Source of the DNA: Motiliproteus sp965230185
GTDB taxonomy: Bacteria > Pseudomonadota > Gammaproteobacteria > Pseudomonadales > Balneatricaceae
Direction: 5' to 3'
DNA: 64,000 nt
Assembly: GCA_965230185.1 (NCBI GenBank)
Contig: OZ245995.1
Coordinates: forward strand, 806,001 to 870,000
In this document: positions 1 through 9,213 of the stretch, in pieces
Layout of the letters: each line of letters starts with the position of its first letter
How positions within the stretch are numbered: the stretch's first letter is position 1
Made by a program: the position numbers and the translations under genes
The notes under the pieces: model-generated
Told to the model about the DNA's origin: nothing
The model's database searches: none
The model's input: the letters and a program-made list of their open reading frames with translations, nothing else

Positions 1-716
1 ACGCCTTCTTCGGACTTGTGAGCGATAATCTGCTGGATAACGGCAATGCGATCTTCCATGGAACCGGGGCGCAATGGAATTTCGCCGCGCCAGTTGCCGA
101 TCTCTATGACTTCGGGAAAGACCTTTTCCAGCATCATGCGGTAGGTATCGCGGGTGACCAGCTCATCCAGGTGCAGGGTTGGAAAGCGACCCTTGTCGAT
201 ATTCATGGTCCTCTGGGCGGATTCGTTCAGATAGCTGATCAGATGATCGCCACTGCAGAACATCACCAGGTCGGAAGAGGCTTCCACCACCCGGGCCAGC
301 CGGGTCATCGCCTGGTCAGTCTGAACCCGCTCGGTAACGTCCCGGGAGACGCAGATAATTTCTTCCATCACACCGGTTTCCGGATTGCGAATTGAGCGGC
401 TGGTGGTTTCCAGCCAGATATAGCTGCCATTCTTGCATTTAAACCGGTAGATATTGGTGTAGACCCCTTCCCGGTAGGTCACGCTCTTGTCGCGATCGGC
501 CCAGCTGTTGGCATCTTCCGGATGGAACAGATCGTAGGCGGGCAGGCCGACGATCTCTTCCGGGGTATAACCGAGAATTTTTTCAACCGCCGGATTGACG
601 TCGATAAAACTGAAATCCTCGGGGGCGTGGCGTGATATCAGGTCAGGAGACTTTTCCGCCAGCTGTCGGTAGCGGTCAAGGGGAGTGTAATCATCTGCAG
701 GTTTCATTCCGACCAT
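1..716 (-). CDS. PAS-domain sensor protein (partial, C-terminus outside window)
   Basis: This frame is open on the minus strand from an ATG at 716 to the window edge, about 238 residues. I translated it directly. A first PAS domain spans roughly residues 10-125 and closes with a PAC-like segment ending SRDVTER. A second PAS domain starts near residue 128. PAS domains sense redox state, ligands or light and pass the signal to a kinase, cyclase or phosphodiesterase output module, which lies outside the window, so the output is unknown. The start is uncertain: a second in-frame ATG lies at 707 and neither has a clear Shine-Dalgarno. The gene is divergent from the acyl-CoA ligase gene at 887. Confidence 0.75.
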   Translation of the reverse strand, partial: MVGMKPADDYTPLDRYRQLAEKSPDLISRHAPEDFSFIDVNPAVEKILGYTPEEIVGLPAYDLFHPEDANSWADRDKSVTYREGVYTNIYRFKCKNGSYIWLETTSRSIRNPETGVMEEIICVSRDVTERVQTDQAMTRLARVVEASSDLVMFCSGDHLISYLNESAQRTMNIDKGRFPTLHLDELVTRDTYRMMLEKVFPEVIEIGNWRGEIPLRPGSMEDRIAVIQQIIAHKSEEG

Positions 717-886
717 TGTCAGTACTTCGTCGTCCACTGTCCAGCCTATTAGACCATAGCTATATTTGCTTTGTTAGGGAAAACCCTTATTATTTGCTCT
801 ATGTCCGGTCGACAAGCAGGCTGTGTCCGAGCTGTCGGCCCTGCACCACCGCATCAAACTTAACAAATACATGGAAGGGAATATTC

Positions 887-2524
887 ATGCCCCAGTCTCG
901 CAGCAATCCCTACGAGCAGTATCTGGATCAGAACCCGGCCAACTATGAGCCGCTTAGTCCACTGACGTTTATCGAACGTGCTGCCTCCGTCTATCCGAAT
1001 AAGACGGCGATTGTTCACGCCGGCGTTCGCCGCAGCTGGTCGCAGACTTATCAGCGTTGTAAGCAGCTGGCCAGTGCGCTGCACAAGCGGGGACTGGGTG
1101 CCGGTGATACGGTATCGGTGCTGGCACCGAACCTGCCGGAGCACTTTGAAGCGCACTTCGGCGTACCGATGAGCGGAGCGGTTCTGAATGCGATCAACAC
1201 CCGACTGGATGCCGAAGCGGTTGCCTTCATTCTCGAGCATGCCGAAACCAAAGTGCTGATCACTGAGCGTGAATTCTCGGAAGTGGTTGGTAAGGCACTG
1301 AAAATGATCGCTCACCGGCCGCTGGTGATCGATATCGATGATCCCAGTTTCGAGGGTGGCGAGCTGATCGGCTCGATGACCTATGAAGAGCTGCTGGCAG
1401 AAGGTGATGCCGACTTCGACTGGAAGGGGCCCAACGACGAATGGCAGGCGATCACCCTGAACTACACGTCCGGCACCACCGGCAATCCCAAAGGGGTGGT
1501 TTACCACCATCGCGGCGCCTATCTGAATGCGGTCAGCAACGTGATGTCCTGGGATATGGGGCTGCATCCGGTCTATCTGTGGACGCTGCCGATGTTCCAC
1601 TGCAACGGCTGGTGTTTCCCCTGGTCGGTGGCCGCTGCCGCCGGCACCAGTGTCTGCCTGCGCCATGTCCGTGCCGAGCCGATCTATGATCTGATCCGGT
1701 CGGAAAAGGTGGACCATTTCTGTGGTGCTCCCATCGTCCTCAATATGCTTAACGGCGCTCCGGCAGAGATGAAGGCGGGTATCGAGCATCAGGTCAAAGT
1801 GATGACCGCTGGTGCGGCACCGCCCGCGGCTGTGATCCAGGGCATGGAAGAGATGGGCTTCAAAGTCACCCATGTCTATGGTCTGACCGAGACCTACGGC
1901 CCCTCGGTTGTCTGTGCCTGGCATGATGAATGGGACGACAACAGTATTGAAGATAAGGCGAAGCTGAAGGCCCGTCAGGGGGTGCGTGCACCGATGCTGG
2001 AAGGGCTGATGGTGGCCGATCCCACCAGCCTGAAACCGGTACCGAAGGATGGCACCACCATCGGTGAGATCTTCATGCGCGGTAATCTGGTGATGAAGGG
2101 CTACCTGAAGAACCCCGGTACCACCGATGAGTCCTTCTCCGGTGGCTGGTTCCACTCCGGTGACCTGGCGGTCTGGCACGAAGATGGCTATATCGAAATC
2201 AAGGATCGCTCCAAGGATGTGATTATCTCCGGCGGCGAGAATATCTCCAGTATTGAAGTGGAGGATGTACTCTATCGCCATCCCAAGGTTCAGGAAGCGG
2301 CGGTCGTCGCCCGCCCGGATGAGAAATGGGGTGAGACTCCCTGCGCCTTTATCACTCTGGTGGAGGGTGAGGAGATGACCGAGCAGGAGGTGATCGATTT
2401 CTGTCGCGCCAATATGGCTCGTTTCAAGGCGCCGAAGTCGGTGGTGTTCGGTGGCCTGCCGAAGACATCTACCGGCAAGATCCAGAAATTTGTTCTGCGC
2501 TCCCAGGCAAAAGAACTGGGCTAG
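887..2524 (+). CDS. AMP-dependent acyl-CoA synthetase, DmdB-like (3-methylmercaptopropionate-CoA ligase type)
   Basis: A 545-residue ANL-superfamily ligase that activates a carboxylic acid through an acyl-adenylate and transfers it to CoA. The ATP-binding motif YTSGTTGNPKG, the GWFHSGDL hinge-region motif and the C-terminal lysine motif TSTGKIQK are all present, and length is normal. The start is the ATG at 887, 6-7 nt after GGAAGGGA; the frame is open further upstream but that part is not protein-like. About 100 bp downstream lies an acyl-CoA dehydrogenase of the DmdC type. That pairing is known from DMSP demethylation, where DmdB makes 3-methylmercaptopropionyl-CoA and DmdC oxidises it. DmdA and DmdD are not seen here, so the substrate is inferred and a general medium-chain ligase remains possible. 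Confidence 0.85.
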   Translation: MPQSRSNPYEQYLDQNPANYEPLSPLTFIERAASVYPNKTAIVHAGVRRSWSQTYQRCKQLASALHKRGLGAGDTVSVLAPNLPEHFEAHFGVPMSGAVLNAINTRLDAEAVAFILEHAETKVLITEREFSEVVGKALKMIAHRPLVIDIDDPSFEGGELIGSMTYEELLAEGDADFDWKGPNDEWQAITLNYTSGTTGNPKGVVYHHRGAYLNAVSNVMSWDMGLHPVYLWTLPMFHCNGWCFPWSVAAAAGTSVCLRHVRAEPIYDLIRSEKVDHFCGAPIVLNMLNGAPAEMKAGIEHQVKVMTAGAAPPAAVIQGMEEMGFKVTHVYGLTETYGPSVVCAWHDEWDDNSIEDKAKLKARQGVRAPMLEGLMVADPTSLKPVPKDGTTIGEIFMRGNLVMKGYLKNPGTTDESFSGGWFHSGDLAVWHEDGYIEIKDRSKDVIISGGENISSIEVEDVLYRHPKVQEAAVVARPDEKWGETPCAFITLVEGEEMTEQEVIDFCRANMARFKAPKSVVFGGLPKTSTGKIQKFVLRSQAKELG

Positions 2525-2622
2525 TAAGCGGTGACCGGAGCGGCGAGGCGAAGAGTCTGAACAGGCCTTCGCTGCGCTGCTTTTTCTGAGGCGTACAGTA
2601 AATCATTATTCAGGACTGACCT

Positions 2623-4410
2623 ATGGCTGACTACAGAGCCCCCGTAAATGACATGAACTTCGTCCTTCAGCAACTGGTGGGGATGGAAGCCATTGCCGCG
2701 CTGCCCGGGTATGAGGAAGCGACCCCGGATATGGTGGCGGCAATACTGGAAGAAGCCGGTAAGTTGTCCGGCGAGGTAATCTCACCGCTGAACGTGCCCG
2801 GTGATCAGCAGGGGGTGTCCCTGAATGAGCAGGGGCAGGTTCCGACACCAGCGGGCTTTAAGGAGGCCTACCAGCAGTTTGTCGAAGGCGGCTGGGGCTC
2901 ACTGCAGTTTAATCCTGAGTATGGGGGGCAGGGTATGCCTCAGGTGCTGGCGACCGCCGTCCAGGAGATGTGGCAGGCTGCTAATATCTCCTGGGGGCTT
3001 TGTCCGCTGCTGACCCAGGGCGCTATCGAGGCTCTGGAGGCGAATGCTGACGATGCGCTTAAGAGCACCTATATTCCCAAGCTGGTGTCCGGTGAATGGA
3101 CCGGCACGATGAATCTGACCGAACCCCAGGCGGGTTCCGATCTGGCGGCGCTGCGGGCCCGGGCAGAGCGGGAAGGGGATCACTACCGCATTAAGGGACA
3201 GAAGATCTTTATCACCTGGGGTGAGCATGATATGGCGGAGAATATCATCCATCTGGTGCTGGCCCGTCTGCCGGACGCACCTCCCGGGGTGCGTGGAATC
3301 TCACTGTTCCTGGTGCCGAAGTATCTGCTTAATGAAGATGGCACGCCGGGACAACGCAACGATTGTGGCGCCGTGTCGCTGGAACATAAGCTGGGCATTC
3401 ACGCCAGCCCCACCTGTGTGATGAGCTTCGGCGACAACGAGGGGGCCATCGGCTACCTGATCGGCGAAGAGCATAAGGGGCTGGCCTGTATGTTCACCAT
3501 GATGAACAACGCCCGTTTGGGTGTGGGCCTGCAGGGGGTCTCCATCTCCGAGCGCGCTTATCAGCTGGCGGTGGACTATGCCCGTGAGCGGGTGCAGAGC
3601 CCCGCGCCGGGATCGAAGGAATCCGGGCCGATTATCCGCCACCCGGATGTACGACGCATGCTGATGACCATGCGGGCGATGACAGAAGCAGGGCGTGCAC
3701 TGGCGTATACAGCCTGCGCCAGTCTCGATTATCAGCAGCGGGGTGATGATGCGCAGCAGCAGCGGCATCAGGCGCGGGTCGCGCTACTGACGCCAATCGT
3801 CAAGGGCTGGTGTACCGAGCTGTCGCAGGAAGTCACCTATCTCGGGGTACAGGTCCACGGCGGTATGGGCTTTATCGAAGAGACCGGCGCCGCACAGCAC
3901 TACCGGGATGCTCGTATCCTGACCATCTACGAAGGCACCAGCGGTATCCAGGCTCAGGATCTGGTGGGGCGTAAAACCCTGTTCGACCAGGGCGCGGCCA
4001 TGGACAACCTGCTGGCAGAGATGTTGGACGTGGTTGAAGTGGCCCAGCAGGGCTCCGAGCGTCTGCAGGCGCTGGCCGGCAATCTGCTGTCTGCGATCGA
4101 GGCTCTGGGGCAGACCCAGACATATCTGCTGAAGAATGCCGAAGCCGACATTAACCTGCCGGGCAGCATCGCCTTTAATTACCTGATGCTGGCGGGAACG
4201 GTCTGTGGCGGCTGGCAGATGCTGGCTTCGGCACAGGCTGCCGAACATAGCCTGCAGGAGGACGCGGCTGCCGACAGCGGTTTCTGTGACGCCAAGCTGG
4301 CCACCGCTGAGTTCTATATGGAGCAGATTCTGCCCCGCTACCAGAGTTATGCTGCGGCCGCTGTCAGCGGCAGCAATAGTGTAATGGCGCTGGATGAGGA
4401 CGCATTCTGA
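2623..4410 (+). CDS. Acyl-CoA dehydrogenase, DmdC-like (3-methylmercaptopropionyl-CoA dehydrogenase family)
   Basis: A 595-residue FAD-dependent acyl-CoA dehydrogenase that introduces an alpha-beta double bond into an acyl-CoA thioester. It is longer than classical 380-residue family members and has the extra C-terminal domain typical of the DmdC/FadE5-like branch. The N-terminal helical domain (about 40-155), middle beta domain (WTGTMNLTEPQAGSD near 165-180) and C-terminal domain (HGGMGFIEE, YEGTSGIQ near 415-450) are complete. The ATG at 2623 follows AGGA at 2610. It lies about 100 bp behind the DmdB-like ligase and is followed by a terminator, so the two probably form one transcription unit. 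The specific substrate (methylmercaptopropionyl-CoA or another short acyl-CoA) is inferred. Confidence 0.87.
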   Translation: MADYRAPVNDMNFVLQQLVGMEAIAALPGYEEATPDMVAAILEEAGKLSGEVISPLNVPGDQQGVSLNEQGQVPTPAGFKEAYQQFVEGGWGSLQFNPEYGGQGMPQVLATAVQEMWQAANISWGLCPLLTQGAIEALEANADDALKSTYIPKLVSGEWTGTMNLTEPQAGSDLAALRARAEREGDHYRIKGQKIFITWGEHDMAENIIHLVLARLPDAPPGVRGISLFLVPKYLLNEDGTPGQRNDCGAVSLEHKLGIHASPTCVMSFGDNEGAIGYLIGEEHKGLACMFTMMNNARLGVGLQGVSISERAYQLAVDYARERVQSPAPGSKESGPIIRHPDVRRMLMTMRAMTEAGRALAYTACASLDYQQRGDDAQQQRHQARVALLTPIVKGWCTELSQEVTYLGVQVHGGMGFIEETGAAQHYRDARILTIYEGTSGIQAQDLVGRKTLFDQGAAMDNLLAEMLDVVEVAQQGSERLQALAGNLLSAIEALGQTQTYLLKNAEADINLPGSIAFNYLMLAGTVCGGWQMLASAQAAEHSLQEDAAADSGFCDAKLATAEFYMEQILPRYQSYAAAAVSGSNSVMALDEDAF

Positions 4411-4475
4411 TCCCGGTTGACAGCACTGCGGCGGGGCGCTGAGGAACCTCGGATCCGGAAGCAGGATATTATTTA

Positions 4476-4498
4476 AAAAGGGGCCGCTGGCCCCTTTT
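4476..4498 (+). terminator. Rho-independent terminator after the DmdB/DmdC-like pair
   Basis: A perfect 10-bp stem, AAAAGGGGCC then loop GCT then GGCCCCTTTT, is followed by further T residues. The A-run on the left and T-run on the right make it potentially bidirectional. It separates the acyl-CoA dehydrogenase gene from roxA. Confidence 0.9.
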
Positions 4499-4543
4499 TT
4501 CTGCTGAAAATACTGGCAGCTGTATGGCTGACAGCCAAATCTG

Positions 4544-4549
4544 TATAAT
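4544..4549 (+). promoter_or_regulatory. Probable -10 box of the roxA promoter
   Basis: A consensus TATAAT lies 31 bp before the chosen roxA start and just after the preceding terminator. No good -35 hexamer is seen at 16-18 bp spacing. Because this box falls inside the longer open frame that begins at 4524, it supports the downstream ATG at 4581 as the real start. Confidence 0.5.
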
Positions 4550-4580
4550 CCGCGCTTCTGTTAAACGCCGGAAATCAGCC

Positions 4581-5762
4581 ATGTCCACCATTCTGCCTCT
4601 CAGTCATCTCGGCGACATGCCGATCGAAACCTTTATTGCTGAATACTGGCACAAGAAACCCCTGTTGATTCGCCAGGCCTTCCCCGATTTTCAGCCTCCG
4701 GTCAGCGCCGACGAGCTGGCAGGGCTGGCCTGCGAAGCGGAGGTTGAGTCGCGGTTGCTGATCGAGAACCCTGAAAACGGGGACTGGCAGCTCAGGCACG
4801 GTCCTTTCGAGGAAGCGCTGTTTTCACAGCTTCCGGAGAAGCACTGGACGTTGCTGGTGCAGGCGGTGGATCACTGGTTACCGGAAGCTGCCGACCTGGT
4901 GGAGCTGTTCCGTTTTATTCCAAGCTGGCGGCTGGATGATCTGATGATCAGCTACGCGGCTGATGGTGGCGGCGTTGGTCCTCACTACGACAATTACGAC
5001 GTCTTTCTGCTTCAGGCTGAAGGTCGGCGGCGCTGGGAGATCGGTGGACTCCACGACGAGGAGAGTGAATTCCTTGCCGACAAACCGGTGCGAATCCTGA
5101 AAGAGTGGCAGCCGGAACAGAGCTGGCTGCTGGAGCCGGGTGATATGCTCTACCTGCCACCGCGGGTCGGGCACAACGGCGTGGCGGTGGGTGATGGCTG
5201 CGTTACCTGGTCGGTGGGTTACCGTGCACCCCATACCGGCGATATGCTGATCAACTTTGCCGCCTGGTGTGCCCGGCAACTGAAAGACGAGGACCGTTAC
5301 GCGGACCCGGATCTGAGCCTCAGGCGTAGCAGTGGCGAAATCTGCCAGTCCGATATGGAACGGGTGCAGTCGCTGTTCCATCGCTTCTTCGATGATCACG
5401 AGCAACTGGCCAGCTGGTTTGGCCAGTTCGTCACCGAACCCAAGTATCCGGAACAGATTGTTGACCCGCAGGCCGCTGATCCGCAGGAAACGGACCATCT
5501 GCTGCGGCAGCTGCAGAGGGCCGGTGCCGGCCTGAGACGATGCGAAGGGGTTCGCTTCGCATATAATCAGGGACATCAGCGATTGCGGCTCTACGTCCAC
5601 GGTCAGTTGTTCGAATGTGATCGCCGACTGCAGCCGCTGGTGCAACTGCTTTGTGACAATAACCAGTATACCGCTGACCAGTTGTCCGACTGGTATCAGG
5701 ATGGCGACGCCGTCGTGCTGATCCGGCAATTGCTGGAAGCGGAATATCTCTATCCTGAATAG
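4581..5762 (+). CDS. roxA: JmjC-type ribosomal oxygenase (50S protein L16 arginine 3-hydroxylase)
   Basis: A 393-residue cupin-fold 2-oxoglutarate/Fe(II) oxygenase of the YcfD/RoxA family, which hydroxylates an arginine of ribosomal protein L16. The iron triad is visible as His135 and Asp137 (PHYDNYD) and His198 (PRVGHNG), close to the spacing in E. coli YcfD. The N-terminal HWxKKPLL-like segment (YWHKKPLLIRQ) is typical, and the C-terminal winged-helix part is present. I chose the ATG at 4581 because the upstream extension contains the -10 box and the family starts here. It stands alone between the terminator and the glrK operon. Confidence 0.92.
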   Translation: MSTILPLSHLGDMPIETFIAEYWHKKPLLIRQAFPDFQPPVSADELAGLACEAEVESRLLIENPENGDWQLRHGPFEEALFSQLPEKHWTLLVQAVDHWLPEAADLVELFRFIPSWRLDDLMISYAADGGGVGPHYDNYDVFLLQAEGRRRWEIGGLHDEESEFLADKPVRILKEWQPEQSWLLEPGDMLYLPPRVGHNGVAVGDGCVTWSVGYRAPHTGDMLINFAAWCARQLKDEDRYADPDLSLRRSSGEICQSDMERVQSLFHRFFDDHEQLASWFGQFVTEPKYPEQIVDPQAADPQETDHLLRQLQRAGAGLRRCEGVRFAYNQGHQRLRLYVHGQLFECDRRLQPLVQLLCDNNQYTADQLSDWYQDGDAVVLIRQLLEAEYLYPE

Positions 5763-5853
5763 ATAGCGTTAGACTATCGGGTCCCGGCACAGTAGACTGG
5801 CTGATCAAAATCTGTCCAGCTCAACCCGATCTGTTATCACACTCAGTTTTATT

Positions 5854-7281
5854 ATGCTCTGGCGTCCGCGATCTCTTCTGCAACTGATGCTCGTCGGCTT
5901 TTTTACCGTCGTCGCACCTTTGTGTGTAGCCATTTTTTACACCGTTCAGGCCTTCGACAGCCTGTCGATCAACAACAACCGTATGACCCGGGATCTGGTG
6001 GTACTGACTCGTACCAATCAGGTGCTGCAGTCTGACCTGTTGGATCTGGAACGCCGTGCCGGCCAGTACGTAGCGCTTGGCGAAGAGAATCTGCTGGCGC
6101 TGTTTGAGCAGGGCTATCAGCGTATCCGCTCACAGTTTGATGAGATCGAAGTCCTGATTGATGAGGAACGGAATTTTCACCTGCTATCGCTGCGAGAATC
6201 GCTGGAGCGACTCCACATCGCCATGCTGGCGCGAAATGATCTGTTTGACGGAGAGGCGGTGCTGGCCATGTTTGACGGTATCAGTCGGTTATCGGTGGAG
6301 TTCCGGCGCGCCAGCAGCACCTATGTCGACGAGCAGCTGGCTCTGCAGGTTTATGAAGCGGGAGAGATTAAGCGCTCGCTGCTGCTGATGGTTTCTCTGC
6401 TGGCTCTGGTGACACTGTTTGCGGTGCTGTTTTTTACCTACTGGATCAATCGGCCAGTACGGCAGCTGGAGCGGGAAATCGGCCAGCTTGGCAGCGGTGA
6501 TCTGACCCGGCGTATTCGTATCTCCGGTCCTCAGGAGATGCAGTTACTGGGAGAACGGCTGGACTGGTTGCGGGCGCAGCTGCATGAGCTGGATGAACAG
6601 AAGCAGGAATTCCTCCGCCATATGTCCCATGAGCTGAAAACCCCGCTGGCCAGCATGCGGGAAGGTGCCGACCTGATGGCCGAAGGGGTGGTCGGCAGCC
6701 TCGATCAGCGCCAGCTTGAAATTGTGTCCATTATTCAGCAGAACAGCCTTGAGCTGCAGCGCCTGATAGAGAATCTGCTGGATTACAACCTGGTGCTTCA
6801 GCATCGACAGCTCAATACCGAGCGGGTGGATATTCAGGCGTTATGGACCGAACTGCTCAAAACCTATGCGATGACAGTGGAGCGCAAGAATATACGAATC
6901 AGCTGCGAAGGCGAATCGCTGTGCTGGATTGCCGATGCCTCCAAGCTTCGCACTGTGCTGGATAATCTGCTATCCAACGCGATCAGTTACAGCCCGTCTG
7001 ACGGTGAAGTCGCTATCAGCTGGAACAATGTTGATAACACCCTGGTCTGCGAAGTCAGCAACAGCGGCCAGCAGATTGCGTCCGATGAGGCGGAGCAGAT
7101 TTTTCGCCCTTTCTATCAGGGTCGCAACAGCCGCAGTGGCGCCATCAAGGGCTCGGGAATCGGGCTCAGCGTCGCCCGTGAATGCACCCATGCTCACGGT
7201 GGCACCCTGGAACTTATGCCCGAAGGCCGGCTGCCGGTCTGTTTCAGCCTGAAATTACCCTTGCTTGAGGTGAACCCGTGA
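5854..7281 (+). CDS. glrK: Sensor histidine kinase GlrK (QseE/YfhK)
   Basis: A 475-residue membrane histidine kinase. Transmembrane segments lie near residues 10-32 and 175-197 and enclose a helical periplasmic domain; a HAMP domain follows (about 198-250). The HisKA phosphoacceptor is His258 in FLRHMSHELKTPL, and the HATPase domain has its N box (DNLLSNAISYS) and G boxes (GSGIGLSVA). In enterobacteria GlrK phosphorylates GlrR, which drives sigma-54 promoters of cell-envelope-related small RNAs. The stop overlaps the qseG GTG start by 4 nt, so the three genes are translationally linked. The order glrK-qseG-glrR matches E. coli and supports the naming. Confidence 0.92.
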   Translation: MLWRPRSLLQLMLVGFFTVVAPLCVAIFYTVQAFDSLSINNNRMTRDLVVLTRTNQVLQSDLLDLERRAGQYVALGEENLLALFEQGYQRIRSQFDEIEVLIDEERNFHLLSLRESLERLHIAMLARNDLFDGEAVLAMFDGISRLSVEFRRASSTYVDEQLALQVYEAGEIKRSLLLMVSLLALVTLFAVLFFTYWINRPVRQLEREIGQLGSGDLTRRIRISGPQEMQLLGERLDWLRAQLHELDEQKQEFLRHMSHELKTPLASMREGADLMAEGVVGSLDQRQLEIVSIIQQNSLELQRLIENLLDYNLVLQHRQLNTERVDIQALWTELLKTYAMTVERKNIRISCEGESLCWIADASKLRTVLDNLLSNAISYSPSDGEVAISWNNVDNTLVCEVSNSGQQIASDEAEQIFRPFYQGRNSRSGAIKGSGIGLSVARECTHAHGGTLELMPEGRLPVCFSLKLPLLEVNP

Positions 7282-7871
7282 GAGTTCTGCCATTGATGAT
7301 AATGCTGGCCCTGCTGGCTGGCTGTAAAGCGCTCAGAGAGACTCCGATACCGATACAGATGCCGCTTCCGGAGGTCATCAGCCCGGTCCAGTTCCGGGAC
7401 CTGCCCGGCTGGCTGCTGGAGGTGGACCGGCTGATGAAGCTTAACGAAGAACAGTTACAGCGAGAGTTGCAGTCGTTTGCGGACAAAAGTCCGGATCAGC
7501 CGAAACAGCTGTTCCGCTATGCTATTCTGAATCAACAGCTTAAAGACCGGTTGGGCTGGATCAGGGCCCGGGACAGTCTGCGAAAGCTGTCCACCAGCGA
7601 TAAACTTTCTGACGATCTGGTACTGTTGGTGCAATTATTGCAGTTCCATAATCAGTCAATGATCAATGCCGATGCCCGTAAAAGCCGGCTGGTCAGTGCG
7701 CTGGAGGAGGGGCTTCAGCATCAGCAGGTTATTACCGAAGAGCTGGAAACCAGTCGTCGTCAGACTGAGCAGCTGACAGAAAAAATCAAAGCCCTGACCA
7801 ATCTCGAGAAGAGTATGAGTATTCGCCGCGCGCTCACCACCGATACCCCCGGAGAGTCCGTTAATGAGTGA
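7278..7871 (+). CDS. qseG: QseG/YfhG-like outer-membrane lipoprotein
   Basis: A 197-residue lipoprotein between the kinase and regulator genes. The signal peptide ends in a lipobox with Cys16 (MLALLAGC). The rest is mostly helical, with a heptad-like coiled-coil stretch near residues 135-175. In E. coli QseG is an outer-membrane lipoprotein that touches the kinase ectodomain and is needed for its activation. It begins with GTG, overlapping the glrK stop by 4 nt, and overlaps glrR by 8 nt. Sequence similarity to enterobacterial QseG is low by eye, so the call rests mainly on position and lipoprotein character. Confidence 0.78.
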   Translation: MRVLPLMIMLALLAGCKALRETPIPIQMPLPEVISPVQFRDLPGWLLEVDRLMKLNEEQLQRELQSFADKSPDQPKQLFRYAILNQQLKDRLGWIRARDSLRKLSTSDKLSDDLVLLVQLLQFHNQSMINADARKSRLVSALEEGLQHQQVITEELETSRRQTEQLTEKIKALTNLEKSMSIRRALTTDTPGESVNE

Positions 7872-9213
7872 AACACCGTCCCGCTTACTGGTCGTCGATG
7901 ATGATCCCAGCCTGATGCGCTTGCTGGTTCTGCGACTGGAAGCGGAACAATATCAGGTGGTTACCGCAACCAATGGTCAGGAAGCCCTGCAGGTGCTGCG
8001 CTCCCGTGAAGTGGACCTGGTGATCAGCGATCTGCGGATGGATGAGATGGATGGTATGGAGCTGTTCGAGCAGGTCCAGCATTATTTCCCCGGCCTGCCG
8101 GTAATTATCCTGACCGCTCAGGGTTCGATTCCGGAAGCGGTGGCGGCGACCCAGAAAGGGGTATTTGGTTTTCTGACCAAGCCGATCGACAAAAAGGAGT
8201 TGCTGACGCAGATCAGCCAGGCGCTGAGCCTTTCGCGAGGAGGGGGGCAGTCCCGGGCCAACGGTGAATGGCGAGAACATATTCTGTCCCGCAGCGAGCT
8301 GATGGAGCGCCTGCTGGCCACCGCCCGCCAGGTGGCGGATTCAGATGTCAGTGTGTTGATCTCTGGCAGCAGCGGCAGTGGTAAGGAGCTGCTGGCTCAG
8401 GCAATTCATAGAGCCAGCGATCGTAACGGTAAATCGTTTGTGGCTATCAACTGCAGTGCGTTGCCGGAACCGCTGCTGGAATCGGAGCTTTTCGGTCATG
8501 TGAAGGGGGCTTTTACCGGTGCCGTCAGCGATCATCAGGGGCTGTTCAGGGCCTCCCATCAGGGGACGCTGTTTCTTGATGAGATCGGCGATATGCCCTT
8601 GTCTTTGCAAGTGAAATTACTGCGGGTTCTGCAGGAAAGGCAGGTGCGGCCGGTTGGCAGTACTCGCAGTTTTCCGGTGGATGTGCGTATCATCTCCGCG
8701 ACCCATCGCAACCTGGATAAGGAAATGGCCGACGGACAGTTCCGCCAGGATCTCTACTACCGACTGAATGTGGTCAACCTGAAGTTGCCTGACCTTGATG
8801 AGCGGGAGGAGGATATTCCCCTGCTGGCCAGCCATTTCCTGCGAGGGACCAGCAAAGGGGAGAGCGGACAAGTGACCGCATTTTCACCCGATGCCATTAA
8901 CCTGTTGATCGGTGCTTCCTGGCCGGGAAATGTCCGCCAGCTGGAAAACGTTGTCCAGCAGACGGCCGCGCTGTCCACCACCAGGGTGATTCCCGCTAAT
9001 CTGGTCCGACAGGCGCTGGCCGAGGAATCCGGTTATCTGCCCTCTTTCAATGAGGCCCGGCACCAGTTTGAGCGGGACTATCTGATGAAGGTAATGCGGC
9101 TTACCGAAGGCAATGTCTCCCGAGCGGCGGGACTGGCGCAACGTAATCGGACGGATTTTTATAAATTGCTGCAGCGGCATGATCTGAAGGCGGAGCAGTT
9201 TAAGCCTGGCTGA
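7864..9213 (+). CDS. glrR: Sigma-54-dependent response regulator GlrR
   Basis: A 449-residue NtrC-type activator. The receiver domain (about 5-120) has the acidic pair DDD, phospho-acceptor Asp56 (ISDLRMD) and the conserved lysine in LTKPID. The AAA+ domain has a Walker A (GSSGSGKE) and the sigma-54 contact loop GAFTGA; a Fis-type helix-turn-helix ends the protein (GNVSRAAGLAQRNRTDF). It should open sigma-54 promoters when phosphorylated by GlrK. Its stop is followed by a weak 7-bp hairpin (9252-9274) without a T-run. In enterobacteria its targets are glmY-type small RNAs; no such gene was found next to it here. Confidence 0.93.
   Translation: MSETPSRLLVVDDDPSLMRLLVLRLEAEQYQVVTATNGQEALQVLRSREVDLVISDLRMDEMDGMELFEQVQHYFPGLPVIILTAQGSIPEAVAATQKGVFGFLTKPIDKKELLTQISQALSLSRGGGQSRANGEWREHILSRSELMERLLATARQVADSDVSVLISGSSGSGKELLAQAIHRASDRNGKSFVAINCSALPEPLLESELFGHVKGAFTGAVSDHQGLFRASHQGTLFLDEIGDMPLSLQVKLLRVLQERQVRPVGSTRSFPVDVRIISATHRNLDKEMADGQFRQDLYYRLNVVNLKLPDLDEREEDIPLLASHFLRGTSKGESGQVTAFSPDAINLLIGASWPGNVRQLENVVQQTAALSTTRVIPANLVRQALAEESGYLPSFNEARHQFERDYLMKVMRLTEGNVSRAAGLAQRNRTDFYKLLQRHDLKAEQFKPG

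Noticed and set aside
860..2281. Long open frame on the minus strand across the acyl-CoA ligase gene
   Set aside because: It is the antisense shadow of a clear, full-length ligase gene with intact motifs; its translation has no recognisable domain and GC-rich codon structure explains its openness.
4878..5729. Minus-strand frame of 283 codons over roxA
   Set aside because: Antisense to the oxygenase with the complete iron-binding triad; no family features.
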